A stretch of DNA of 64,000 nucleotides. Source: Agarophyton chilense. Taxonomy: Eukaryota > Rhodophyta > Florideophyceae > Gracilariales > Gracilariaceae. The notes under the pieces are model-generated. The model was given only the letters and a program-made list of their open reading frames with translations. It was not told where the DNA came from and made no database searches. Numbering within the stretch: the first letter of the stretch is position 1; the number at the start of each line of letters is the position of its first letter. Shown in pieces: positions 23,670 through 35,000 of the stretch. Both the position numbers and the translations under genes were made by a program. The stretch spans positions 558,001-622,000 of the forward strand of contig JARGXX010000027.1 of NCBI GenBank assembly GCA_030374765.1. Reading direction: 5' to 3'.

Positions 23670-24702
23670 GTGGTCAACAGTGATGAAGAGACAGACCGAC
23701 GCGGTATTGCCTAGGAGCCAAGGTCTTTGTACCCATCGACGGTAGGCTCTCGCGTCAGATGCAAACCATAAAGGTCGTGCAATGTGTCCACGGTGGGGTA
23801 TGAATTCTCCGCTGATTTAACGGAATGAACCGAAGGGGCCCTAATGACATAGAGACCACACCGGTAATCGGGTTCGACGCACGGAAAGAGCCATCACCGT
23901 GCTCGATTGACCCTTCGGGGGACATTCAACTTCTGCCACAGGGTTTCGGGGAAACCGCGTGCATCGCGAAGAGTGCAATCCAACCAAGACGGTAGAAGAA
24001 GAGAGGGGGAAGAAGACGAACGGAAACGAAGACAACAAAAGGGTACGGCGTAATGAAGAAGTAGAAGCAGAGAAGACACCAAAGAAGTATGACGCAAGCC
24101 GGGCACTGGACGCACCCGAAACCCGCAAAGGAGAACGCAACAAAACCGATTGGTTCACGCAGACCATGCAAAAATGCGTTTCAACAACCTGCAGTATCTA
24201 GGTCGGGTATAGACATAGAGCAAGGCGGCCCTGTTGATACAACCTTCCCGTCCCACCCCTCATTTTAAATAATGGAAGATTCTTCCCAGCCTCACAACCA
24301 ATTGGAACATTCTTACACCACATTCTCTGAAACACCTTCTTGGGTACCCGTAACTGTATCAAAACATCAACTTGATGGATCAGCTATTCTTTTAATGGCC
24401 TCTCCAGCTCATTCTGTTCCGTGATCAAACCTTCCTTCAAACCCGTCAGCGGGAACCTCCACAACTGGATCCAATTCTTCTTTCCCGAGACACAAGCGCC
24501 GAAAAACCACATTCGACGTTGAACTTTATGTCGATCGTTTGAACCACTGACAGCAAAGATTTGCACAACTTAAGTGCTGCCATTTAAGAAAATAATTCAA
24601 TAACACAAGAATTCGGAAACATCTCAGGGAATTCTTTTCTTCCAAATGAAAAGATCCTGCTTCTTACCCAGAACTTTTGTGTAGTTCCCAAAATGCCATA
24701 TT
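23670..24702. other. No recognisable gene; expected 3' end of element C
   Basis: The 3' LTR of C should lie here. I could not match any stretch to the putative 5' LTR at about 5.9-6.4 kb. A G-rich run followed by TG at 23792-23801 is a possible purine tract and LTR start, but it is unsupported by a repeat. Overlapping short frames on both strands around 23841-24201 are not recognisable. Confidence 0.35.
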
Positions 24703-24929
24703 TGCAACAGTATTGAATTAAATGCGCGACAGAATGAAGTAAGAATCGTGTAAAAGTGGGTGCGAAGGCGAAGCAGTGGTAGAAAAGGTCACCGAACAAG
24801 AATATACGAGTTGAAGAGACACAGGTGGAGCTGTTTATGAGCCAGATAGCGAAGGCTATAGTCAGAAAGAAGAAGGGCTCATCGACCCGTTAGAGTAAAG
24901 CTCTCATACAGTTCCTCCCAGTTGTTGCA
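24703..24929 (+). repeat. Element E 5' LTR
   Basis: 227 bp with inverted ends TGCAACA...TGTTGCA, aligned end to end with 29363-29589. Confidence 0.92.
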
Positions 24930-24930
24930 C

Positions 24931-24945
24931 TGGTAGCATCGCTGC
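24931..24945 (+). other. Element E primer-binding site
   Basis: TGGTAGCATCGCTGC begins one base after the LTR. The gag ATG at 24947 follows at once. The matching tRNA is not identified. Confidence 0.6.
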
Positions 24946-24946
24946 A

Positions 24947-25759
24947 ATGGAATCTCAAAACCCCTCTGTGTCGATTATTCTGAAGCCAAATAAGCCGGAA
25001 ATGTTTACCGGAAACCCTGATTTTCTTGTTGTAAACACTTTTCTGTACAAGATGGAGCAGTATTTTGTACGGATTCAAGTTGCTAATGCTAATATCATAC
25101 TCTCCGATGCTAATCTAATTTCGTATGCAACCACCCTGTTGACTAGCACGGCCGCTAGTTGGTGGTACACGGTTTTGAAGAGCCATGCAGTTCCACAGAC
25201 AAGGGATGGGTTTGTGACAGCTATCAGGCGGGAGTTTGTTCCGGAAGATCATGAGCGGCGAGCGCGAGACTCGCTTAGTACATGCAAGCAGACTACAAAA
25301 ATCGCTGCATACCTTTCCAGCTTTCGAAACATTGTCCTCACTATCCCAGACATGAGTGGTAGTGAAAAATGGGACAGGTTTGTTAGTGGACTCAAGCCAA
25401 AGATTCAATTTGAAGTTCGCAAGGCAAACTGTATTGAGTTTGAGGAAGCAACAAAGATTAATAGGCGCGTTAAAGCTGCCTTTGCAGAGATTTCTCTGGA
25501 AAGCCCGTCGGTCACCCCGTTTAATTTGGGCCCTACGCCGATGGAAATTTATAACACCGAACTCCGTCGTAATGGTTGTTCAAGGCAACGTCTTCTTCAC
25601 ATTCGCAACAACGCTTGCTCCACGTGCCATAAGCCAGGCTGTCGCCCCTGGAAGCATCGCCACAATAACACGAACACAGCCTCTGTTCCCAACATTGAAG
25701 CAACGTTAGACAGAGAAGGTGTTATGGATGAGTCATATTATTATAGCGAGGAAAACTAA
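24947..25759 (+). CDS. Element E gag
   Basis: Intact 270-codon frame from an ATG 17 bp after the LTR. It has the layout of the Retrotrans_gag family: an N-terminal PEMFTGNP segment, an ASWWYTVL block, FVTAIRREFVPEDHERRARDSL, and a long helical stretch up to about residue 185. A Cys/His patch follows (CSTCHKPGCRPWKH at about residues 223-236), a possible degenerate zinc knuckle, and an acidic Tyr-rich end (ESYYYSEEN). It is the only gag in the window without an internal stop. Pol follows about 40 bp later in another frame, so expression of pol would need frameshifting or reinitiation. Confidence 0.85.
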   Translation: MESQNPSVSIILKPNKPEMFTGNPDFLVVNTFLYKMEQYFVRIQVANANIILSDANLISYATTLLTSTAASWWYTVLKSHAVPQTRDGFVTAIRREFVPEDHERRARDSLSTCKQTTKIAAYLSSFRNIVLTIPDMSGSEKWDRFVSGLKPKIQFEVRKANCIEFEEATKINRRVKAAFAEISLESPSVTPFNLGPTPMEIYNTELRRNGCSRQRLLHIRNNACSTCHKPGCRPWKHRHNNTNTASVPNIEATLDREGVMDESYYYSEEN

Positions 25760-25800
25760 ACTGTCCTTTCCGATTTTATAAGAGCACGTCGAAAGGACTA

Positions 25801-28800
25801 TTGAGTAATATCGTGTCGCCAAGCTCTGGTGAGCAGAGCTCCCAGAGTGTTCGTCGTGTCCCTTTGATGGTACTGTCAGGAACGTTTAGTGACATTCTGG
25901 CACGAATACTCAAAGATGATGGCTGTACCGCTAATGTTATCTCACGCAAGTATGTCGAAGCGCATAGAGATGAATTTGAATTCCGACCAACCTTGATGGA
26001 CGTGTGCCATTCTAAGCAAGGCTCTCGTGAAATAGCTACAGAAATGGTTCTCAACGGTACCTTGACAATAGGGTCTTACCCGTATCGCGATAACTGGGTT
26101 GTCGCAGATGCTCGCTATGATGTCCTCCTTGGTATGCCATGGCATATGTATTCAAATCCTCAAACGGACTATCAAGCCAGACTGGTTTCTATTGGCCGCT
26201 ATAAGCTTTCAGCTGCTCCTTTTTTTTTTGAGAGTGCCCTCCATCACCCCCATGGGAGTGAAACGTTTTCGCCGTCACTTACGGCGCCGGAGAACAGGAA
26301 CACATAGCTTCCGTGTGGCCCACATCAGCTCCTTTGATTTGGATTCAGTGTCGCAGGAGTCTGGAGATCCAAAAAGTCAGCTCCTGGCTGTACCTGATGC
26401 AGACTGGCAGAATCTGCTGAGAGAATATGAGGAGGTTTTCCAAGCCGAGCTCCCAGCCTGTGTTCCCCCTGCAAGCAATATTGATCATGCAATTGACATC
26501 TCATCCAACGAAAAGCCGCCCATCGCGCCCCCTACCAGCTCTCTCCCGCCGAACTTGTCACCGCCCGTAAATATGTGGACAAGTTTTTCAAGTCAGGTAG
26601 GATACGCGCCAGCAAGTCACCCTACGGAGCTCCGTTGTTTTTTGTCAAAGAACCCGGACGCGAATTGCGCGGTGTGGTAAACTACAGGGCTCTGAACCGA
26701 ATCATTAAACGAAACAATGCCCCACTTCCTCGTTGCGATGAAATGTTTGATCGACTTGGTCACGCCCGTTGTTTTTCCAAGTTGGACCTGAAAACAGGTT
26801 TTCATGAAATACGTTTGCGGCCATCACACATTGAAAAGACAGCTTTCAACATGAAGTACGGCCAATTTGAGTACTTAGTAATGCCGATGGGACTTTGTAA
26901 TGCTCCTGTGACGTTTCAGTCTCTCATGAACGGTGTTTTACATGATTACATTGATCGTGGTCTCGTTTTTTACATCGATGATATTCTCATTCACAGTCGA
27001 ACGCGCGAGGAGCATCTTGAGTACATCCGAGTTGTCCTGGAACGCCTCCGCAGCAACAAGTTATATGTGTAATCCAAGAAATGCTCGTTTATGACCACCG
27101 AGACAGAATTTATAGGATTGAAGGTAAGTCGCGATGGCCTGTCAGTGCATCCTGGTAAGATTGAGGTAATCAAGAACTGGGTGCCCGCTATCAACATTAC
27201 AGAGGTCCGTAGTTTCCTTGGGCCTTTTGCAGTTCTTTCGGCGATTCATTCCCCAGTTCTCGCTGAGAGCAGCGCCCCTCACGCGCCTAACTAGCAAGAG
27301 CTTTGGCATCAAAGACTGGAGTGAGGAGTCTCACGCAGCTTTCATGGACTAAAAAAACAAGCTCTCATTTCTGCACCCGTCCTTGTGCCCCCAGACTGGT
27401 CTTGACCTTTTCGAGTTAACATTGATGCCTCCCAACTGGCTGTTGGCGCCACTCTTACCCAAGTTGATGATGGAGACTTTGATCGGGCTATCGCATACAC
27501 TTCTCGTAAGTTGACGTCTGCGGAACAGAACCATTCAGCAAACGAACGCGAACTCTTAGGCCTTGTCTTCGCCTTAAACAGATTTCGTTGCTATTTGGAA
27601 CGTTCCACGTTCGATGTTTTTACAGAAAATCGGGTGGTGGAGCATATCCTGACAAAGAAGTCCCTAAACCGCCGCGAAGCACGATGGTTACATGTTCTGG
27701 CGTCGTTTAACATTCGAAAAGTATCTTTAGTTAACGGCAAGTTACATGTTCTCGGGGACTCCCTATCACGCATTCCTGACCGTTCTATAATCCAGCAGAT
27801 CCAGTGCGTGACGCCAGCATTTTCTGAGATGGAAGGGGTTCTGTCCAAGTACGAGAATGACCAATTCTTTTGGTCCAACTACCGCTGCGCTGGACAACAA
27901 ATGGCCTGAGGACCCCAAGCGCCGCACACGGCTCGAAGTTATGATGCCGTCCTTTACAAGAAACTGTATGGCGTCTTCTCTATAATGGGAAGCTTTGTGT
28001 TCCACCCCATTGTCGGCGTAGCGTTCTGGAAATGGCGCGCGACTCGGTAGTCGCTGGCCACTTCGCATTTTCGATGACTTTAGCCCGACTCGCCGAATTT
28101 CATTGGAGGCACAAAACAAGGGACGTGAAGCGGTACTGTGATGGCTGTGCAGTTTGCCAACAGCAAAAAGATTTCCACCGGCAGACGCTTGATGATCCAC
28201 AACCTTTACCGGTTCCCACGCGTCGTTGGGGAATCGTTGCGACCGATTTTATTGTGAAGCTTTAAAAGACAGAGCGCAGTTTTGAAGCAATTGGTACTTG
28301 GGTGGACAGACTATCAAGAAGAGTTCTTTTTCTTGCTTGTAAGCAAACGGATCAGGCTCTTGACGTTGCCAGAGCCTTCTTCACTCATATTTTTATCCAC
28401 CATGCATTGCCGGAGTCTATCATATCCGACCGCGACCCCCGTTTCGTCTCGTCTTTTTGGCAGTCTTTGATGATGCTATGTAGTATTAAGGCACGAATGT
28501 CATCGGCAGGACATCCTCAGACGGATGGAGCATCTGAGGTGATGAATCGAATGGTCGAAAAGTACATTCGGTGCTTCTCCTCATTCGAACAGACCGTTTG
28601 GGATGTTTGGCTGCCAAGCGCTGAGATTTTCTATAACTCAGCAGTGTCTGATGACATTGGTTTTCCTCTTTTGAGATTGATCTTGGTTGGCAACCGAAAG
28701 AGCCTTTGGATTATCTTTTCCAATCCTCTACTCCGGTGGAATCCGTATCTGACTTTCGAGACCAGCTCAATGCTGTTGCTGAGGATGCAAAGTATGCCCA

Positions 28801-29500
28801 TGAGCTTGCAAAGGCTCGTCAAACTGCAGAGTCGAGTGCACATTACCGCCAACCCGAATACAGCATTGGAGATAGAGTGTGGGTTTCACGAAAGTTGTTT
28901 AAAGACTCGTATACAAAGGCACAGAATTCCTGTAAGCGTTCTGCTCGAAGATTTGGTCCATTTCGCATATTGGAACTCTTGGGAAAGAATGCTGTTCGTT
29001 TGTACTTTCCCGTGAATATTCGAACATACCCGGTCGTGCATGTTTCACATACAAAGCCACATCGTGAAGAGCCCGACTAAATTGCGCAACGCACGCGCTG
29101 CAATCCTGTCCCAATACAAGAAGAATCAATGGGAGCTCTTTACAAAGTTGATCTCATTCTCCTTCATCGAAAAAGAGGACGCGGATATCAATGGCTTACA
29201 CTTCTTAAGGACTCTAACGCGCACGATGCGCAGTGGCAGCCGATGAGAGGTTTTGTTGATGCGAATGGGACGCTAACAAAAGCGTTTCTGGATTACATTG
29301 TTCAACATAAATTGCTTCTTCATTTGCTTGACGTGGAGGTCAATCGAGAAGGCAAACAATGGTGCAACAGTATTGAATTAAATACGCGACAGTATGAAAT
29401 TAGAATTGGGTGTAAGTGGGGGCGAATGCGAAGTAGTGGTAGAAAAGGTCTCGGAACCAGAGTACAAGAATTGAAGAGACACAGATGGAGCTGTTTATAA
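25801..29500 (+). pseudogene. Element E pol (PR-RT-RH-IN-chromodomain)
   Basis: Protease at 25801-26230 has an ILKDDGCTANVIS site, with Asp where most relatives have Ser or Thr. A frame change follows a run of about 11 T at 26220-26231, and another occurs near 26540-26570. RT at 26575-27072 has SKLDLKTGFHEIRL and an intact YIDD (about 26972); a TAA at 27070-27072 interrupts it before the connection region. RNase H at 27415-27770 has NIDASQLAVG. The integrase zinc region (CDGCAVC) is at about 28136-28160 and its core at 28302-28640 has SDRDPRF and GASEVMNR. The chromodomain is at about 29129-29250 (YKVDLILLHRKRGRGYQW). At least four lesions make it non-autonomous. Confidence 0.88.
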
Positions 29501-29589
29501 GCCAGATAGATAAGGCTATAGTCAGAAAGAAGAAGGGCTCATCGACACGTTAGAGTAAAGATCTCATACAGTTCCTCCCAGTTGCTGCA
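29363..29589 (+). repeat. Element E 3' LTR
   Basis: 227 bp, partner of 24703-24929. It ends TGCTGCA instead of TGTTGCA. The end of the chromodomain frame runs into it. Confidence 0.92.
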
Positions 29590-29592
29590 CCA

Positions 29593-30170
29593 TTGAACTT
29601 GTCGGATACAATTGATTCAACATTTTCCATTATTGAGGCAACTAAAATGCTCGGGGGAATTCAGTGCACAATACCATCCCAGTTTCGTGAAGTGAATCTT
29701 GAAATGAAGCATAAATTGGACATCACATTTTCTCAAGCCATTCTAAAGCACGGAATGGCATTCAATGTATACCAAGGTGGATACTGGAAACCATTTTGAA
29801 ACATGGTCTTGGGACGACAACTCTAATTCCTCCTCGAGAGAGAATCCGAAATGAATTTTTTCCTTCAGCCTTTGAAGAGACATTTTCCAATGCGAAAAAA
29901 TGCTTTACGGCAATTTCATGCACTAAGTATTACTGTTGATAGGGTTTCTGACATCAAGAGTAAACTAGTTTTTAACCTCCTAGTTGGTGGCCCCATTCCA
30001 ATGCATGGATCATCTTTCCGCCTTGGATCTCAACGGGAATTTTCGGAAAATGTTGCACGAGCAATGTACCAACACTTGAAAGCCATTCTAGAAGAGCAAA
30101 CAGTACTGTTTCTGAAAACGAAAATGGTCTGAGAACCGACTCAATCAATGTCAAGCTGAAGGCGAGGCGT
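29593..30170 (+). pseudogene. Probable hAT-superfamily transposase relic
   Basis: Two frames carry pieces resembling the DUF659 region of hAT transposases: QAILKHGMAFNVYQGGYWKPF, then, in a shifted frame at about 29783-29880, an LIPPRERIRNEFF segment corresponding to the PSR...L..ELL part of the family. No catalytic Asp, dimerisation domain or terminal repeat was found. Element E may have inserted into this relic: its left flank (24.3-24.7 kb) has no recognisable hAT piece, so this is not shown. Confidence 0.4.
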
Positions 30171-31900
30171 CGAGGTACTGGACAAGAACCAGGGCGTAGT
30201 TTGGATGTTGTATTCGTTTATGGATGCTGCTGCCATGCGCTTTCTTTGGTATTTAAGCATCTCATCTATCTCTCTAGGACCCGCAAGGTTTTCAAATTAG
30301 TGCTCATCGTCGCCAACTAATCTCGGAACACACGTTTAGCTAACGTGAAGCTGAAAAGGATGAGGCAATTGGAGCACCACCATCCACAAACTATCAAGAG
30401 GTCTTCTCGTGAACGATATAATGGAGCCTTTCAAATGCTCTAATCGGTACTGGATAGCAACAAGACAATGACGAAGCTAATTATCGGTGAAATGATGTTG
30501 AAACCCCCAGCAAACGCGCTTTTAAATATGCATAATTCTTTTGACAAAGCGTCAATTGTTTTTCAAGTAGATATCAATGAAGAATATTTTGGAAAAACGT
30601 TCTTTTGTCATACCACTGCTTTCAGTTGTTTGTGCTATCAGAACATATTTTTAGTCGGACTGGTTTTAGTTCTTCCTTGTGCTTCTTGCTTTCACAGCCG
30701 TTTCCGAAGCTTTCCGACATTTTCTTTTGGCTTCCGAGTTTTTCACACTGCAGAAATCACTTCTGGCACAATATAGGCCTATCAATACTGGCGCTGAAGT
30801 ATTTAGAATGGTCTGAGACAGATTGATACCAAAAAACACAATGCTATGAGAGTGTTAGTTGGAAGTTGAAAGATTGCTTTATATCTAATAAGGCTACAAA
30901 GGCCTTGATTATTGACAAACTAGCCAACAGCGTTGATTTCATTTCGTCTGCTGACCGAAAACGGACGTTTCTTAGTAGATAGCTGGTACAAACAGAGAGA
31001 ATTTATATGGATATGAGTGCCACTTTGCTTTTTGGTGAGACTATGTTGGATTTGAGAAGGTCTCAATCCTGGCTCATGTCTATAAACGCATTTTTGCTTT
31101 TCGTTTGAGCTCGGCTGGGTTTAAAAGGTCTGTCAAGGTCAGAGGGCGTGTGCACTCAAAATTCAAAACTAGATTAAGAAACGATGCTGCAGATAAACAA
31201 ACAAAACAGTCTAATATACAACGGGAACCAATTACTGCTGTTACAGAAGAGCATCCTAGTAAAACAGAGAAGTGCTGTTGTGGCGAAAATCACTGTGCAT
31301 GGTTTGCGGAGGTGTTGAGGCTTCAAAGGTCCGGTGTCGATATGTTGAATAGTATAGACGTGGTCTCTGAGGTTTGCAGTCTATAAAATGTGGAGTCTAG
31401 GGGTCATGGATTAGTGAAATTTGAACCGGAGACGGAGGGAGACGAAAACTGGTCCATGCTGCCGCAAGTCATTGACCACATCATAGATGCTTGACTGCCA
31501 AGGTATTAGAAACGCGAATAAAACAGCAGGACCGTAAATTACGGGTAAACTACCTTTATACATATACATACAAGTATACATACAATACAGGTCGATTCTG
31601 TAAATTACATATATATAAGAAAAACAAAGCCATATACAGGTTAGAGATTTCAAGACCGTACAGTCCCCGCAAAATGAAACGCAACAACAACTGTCAATTA
31701 CTTTAGCAATAGGCCCAAAACCTTGAACCAAATCGAACACACGTGTCCAAAGGGGTTTTATTCGTAGTTTTCAACACCTCATTCGGTTCCCTACTGCACT
31801 ATTTCAATATTAAAGGAAGCAAAGAACCGCATAAACAAGTAATTAGACACCGAAAAATAACAACTCGCACAAATAAATGAAGAGCTTAGCTCAATACTTT
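30171..31900. other. No recognisable gene
   Basis: AT-rich DNA with short frames (30468-30776, 31105-31386 plus; 31411-31740 minus). The 31105-31386 frame is basic and then has a Cys cluster (CCCGENHC) but matches nothing I know. Confidence 0.4.
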
Positions 31901-31901
31901 A

Positions 31902-32627
31902 TCAATACTTGGTATCATCTCCTATGCCATCCATAACAGCCAACAGACGCCTTTTCATATTGCGGTACAGCTTCAGAGAGTAGAAAGTTGCAATTCCTTT
32001 CCAAACCTTCTTAATTGCCATTTTAGGTTCTTCGAAAATTTCGAACTGCTTATAACCAGAATACACTTTCCTAGCCACCTCTACCCAAACGTTCTCCATT
32101 GAATTCAGATCTGGGGACTTTTCAGGCCAAAATGGCGTCCGAAAATTGTGCTCCAACAGTCAATTACGAGAATTTTTTGCCCTATGAATAGAAGCACTGT
32201 TCTGCTGAAATATGCAAGTTGGTGATTCTCCAAATAATTCATCAACAGAAGGCAGTAAGCCGTACAGCAAAGTGTGGTAATACTTTTCTACATTTTGGTA
32301 ACCACTCGTAAACATAATCTGAGACACTCCATGAAATAATAAAGCTTCCCAAACCATGACCGAATCTCCAACATCTTGAAGTGTTGAAAATCGCCTCAGA
32401 ACGTGCCAAGAGTGCGCCAGTTCATCGGGGAAATCTCATTTAAACCTCTTCTCATCTGATAATAAAAATTTTATCCAGTAGTGGTTGTTTTTACCAAGGG
32501 GACGGCGTACGCATTTAATGCGGTTCTTTTTATGGCCTTCCTTCTTTTTCGGGGCCTTCAAAAATTTTCTGTAATGAAGACGAGGTGTGGAACGCCGTAT
32601 CTTATTGAATGCGTCGAACTACTACTT
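31902..32627 (-). pseudogene. Tc1/mariner transposase relic, catalytic part
   Basis: Minus-strand DDE catalytic domain of a Tc1/mariner transposase, split by frame breaks. Blocks in order are LSDEKRF (first Asp), SVMVWEALLFHG, then FQQNSASIH, where the second catalytic Asp of the usual FQQDNA is Asn. Next come WPEKSPDLNSMENVW (third Asp present) and RRLLAVMDGIGDDTKY at the end. A stop interrupts just after the first block and between the second and third. The domain is cut off at 32628 by the piggyBac element. Its DNA-binding half continues at 37007-36747. Confidence 0.85.
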
Positions 32628-32631
32628 TTAA

Positions 32632-32679
32632 CCCTTTTGACCCTAGAAGCTTAACGCTACTATAATAGAGTTAAGGTAT
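32632..32679 (+). repeat. piggyBac left terminal inverted repeat
   Basis: Begins CCCTTTTGACCCTAGAAGC directly after TTAA. The segment 32646-32670 is repeated inverted at 32746-32770, which gives a subterminal inverted repeat that could be an extra transposase site. Confidence 0.85.
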
Positions 32680-32964
32680 GAATATGATTGGGTGACGACG
32701 GGAACATTTGGTTGTCCGCCTGCCAAGTGTTTACATTGCTTATATCTAGTATAATAGCGTTAAGCTTTTCGGTTCCTCGTTGGTTGTCACATGAATTTGC
32801 GCTGCGTAGAGCCAATGAGAACAGTTGTTATGAGGCGCAGTCTCTTCGATGTCAAACGTCATTCCACCTCAGTGCACAGGAGTGCCATGCAAAACCACAG
32901 GCATCCGCCAAACAATGTGGCCTAACTTGTTGTCTTGCTACGTCCACATACCGTATACACAAGC

Positions 32965-34998
32965 ATGACAAATGCTCCTTCTCAGACTGCCATCACCCAC
33001 AAAGAAGATAATGTTCCCGTTCCTCACAATGCAGCCGATGGTGCTTTTGAAAGAGAAGGGGAGCTCTACTGGGACACAGTAGATGACGAAGAGTTTTTGG
33101 TAATTGCTCTAGGAGCCGCTGAAAAGAAAACATTGTACGAAACGGTTCCATACTGTGCAAGATGGCGAGAACGCAGCGGGCTCTATTTGGCTAAATCGCA
33201 ACTTATTAGGCGCGCCTACTCTCACAGACAGGAACTGGGCTTGTTTAGTTTGTTTTTGAACTCTTCATATCTAAAGTGCATTCGAGATTGGACAAGCAGG
33301 GAGCTTCTCAAACGTGGGCGGAGAATCAAGCCGCTCAGAATGGACGAACTGCATGCGTATCTGGGCCTTGAGCTGGCGACTTCACTGCACCGTCTGAATC
33401 GTCTTCGAGACTACTGGTGTAATTCAGATCTTATAGGGATTCCTTTCTTCAAGAAGATTATGGCACGCGATACTTTCATGAGCATTCGAGCAGCTCTTCG
33501 ATTATATGCTTGCTACACTCCTGATTTCGCACTTGCTGACCCTCTATGGCACAGTCGGCAGCTTCTCGAGCATTTTGTGAGAAACGCTGCCACCCTGGCG
33601 ATTCCTGTTGGGGTCAGCTCGCTCGACGAAAACACAATCCGTTGTAAAGGACGTACCGCAGCCCGTTCCTACATAAATTCAAAACCAGTCAAGTTCGGCA
33701 TAAGGTTTTACGCTGTTGTTGGTTGGTCACACGCTTACCTCCACAGCCTGTAGGACAATGGTTCTGGAAACAAATCTGGTCAGACGCCAGTACAGAGGTA
33801 CACAAATGTTTTTCGAAACCTTCGCGGGGCTGTGGAGCGTAAGGTGGATGGCACCTTGTTGCCGAAGACTAAACCATCTGCTTTGTGGTGCGCACAGATG
33901 GCGCACCAAACCCAGTTGCACCCCACGCCAGAACATGGCCGGTTGATGGTCATGGACAACTTCTACACACGCCACGTTCTGGCCCGCCAGTTGGATCGTC
34001 TTAGTGATGGAGAATGCAGGGTGCTCGGTACTGTGCAGTTCAATACTGTCGATGGTGCTAACAGATCAGCCCTGAAGGAGGCTATTGACAGCCTCAAACA
34101 TGCCCAACGCGGAGAATGGCGCTTAGTACAGGTGTTCCATAAAGGCGAAGATCCGAAAACTCCCCTTCAATTGGCAAAGAAGGCGGGTTTTGTCGTGTTC
34201 AAGGACCGCTCTGTTGTGTCGTTTTACACCAACGACTTGGCAGACACACCAACTTCCCGCATCCATACCCCCGATGAGCACGCTGTCAATTGCGTGCACG
34301 GACTCGCGCCTTTGCAACGATGGATCGGTAAGGAATCAGTGCGACGCACAACACTACAAGTGCCTTCAATCATTGTAGCTTATAACTTATTTATGAATGC
34401 AGTGGATCGCTTCGATCAATTTCGTTCTACCTTCGCAACTGTCCGGAAAGAGAGGCGGGTGTCCATGAGTCTACTCACTTTCGTCCTCGACGCGAGCATA
34501 ATAAATGCTCATGCCCTTCTCAACGCCATCACAAAGCCGGGGGACACCATTATCGATGTTGGTCTCATGAAGCAACGGATAATCCAGCAGCTGGTAGCGG
34601 ACCACCTCGAATACCAGCAGATACGAGCGTCGCTTTCCAACATTTCTCCAACGAGCAGCGATGATCGGCGTGCTGCGGTAGGCAGTACAGCGGCAGAAGC
34701 AATTCACATGTTGTTTGAGACGGAGGGGAAGAAGAGCGTCCGGTGTCTTTTGTGCAATGTCCTTTCAGCAACTACGAGTGGCCGGTACACGACGTACTCC
34801 TGCAATGTATACAAACGGGGATTCCATGTCAACTGCTTCGCATTCTATCACCACAAAAACGTCTTTCGCCACTCTCGTCCTGACATATACAACGCCGTAA
34901 TATCGGCGGAAGCATTGCTATCATCCAAGTCTCATCGGAATAGGCGCAACAAAGTAACAGCAAACCTCACCACTGTCAAAGTATTGTACAAGAAATAA
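32965..34998 (+). pseudogene. piggyBac transposase (DDE_Tnp_1_7), one in-frame TAG
   Basis: A 677-codon frame from the first ATG, broken only by TAG at 33751-33753. PiggyBac transposases cut and paste DNA at TTAA without scars. All three catalytic Asp residues appear present: D221 in SSLDENTIRCKGR, D331 in VMDNFYT and D481 in NAVDRFDQF. The C-terminus has a Cys-rich domain (RCLLCN ... YSCNVYKRGFHVNCFAFYHH) like the zinc-binding end-recognition domain of the family. Spacing between the catalytic residues (110 and 150) is longer than in the classical insect enzyme. The frame ends 2 bp from the end of the convergent accessory gene. The TAG lies shortly after the first catalytic block; without read-through or repair no active enzyme is made. 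Confidence 0.92.
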
Positions 34999-35000
34999 AC

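Larger units (their letters stand above)
24703..29589 (+). mobile_element. Ty3-like element E (short LTRs, separate lineage)
   Basis: A 4.9-kb LTR retrotransposon on the plus strand. Two 227-bp LTRs flank gag (24947-25759) and pol (25801-29500) in the order protease, RT, RNase H, integrase, chromodomain. The primer-binding site differs from that of A-D, the gag is unrelated in sequence, and the protease site is DDGCT rather than DTG. LTR identity is about 89% by eye. No exact target duplication is visible (ATATT left, CCATT right). It lies next to a hAT-like relic. Confidence 0.9.

Noticed and set aside
23792-24200. Possible 3' LTR of element C starting after a G-rich run at 23792-23800
   Set aside because: No sequence match to the putative 5' LTR at about 5.9-6.4 kb and no target duplication.
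24250-24702. N-terminal half of the hAT relic on the left of element E
   Set aside because: No zinc finger or other hAT signature in any frame, and E has no exact target duplication, so insertion of E into the hAT relic is not supported.
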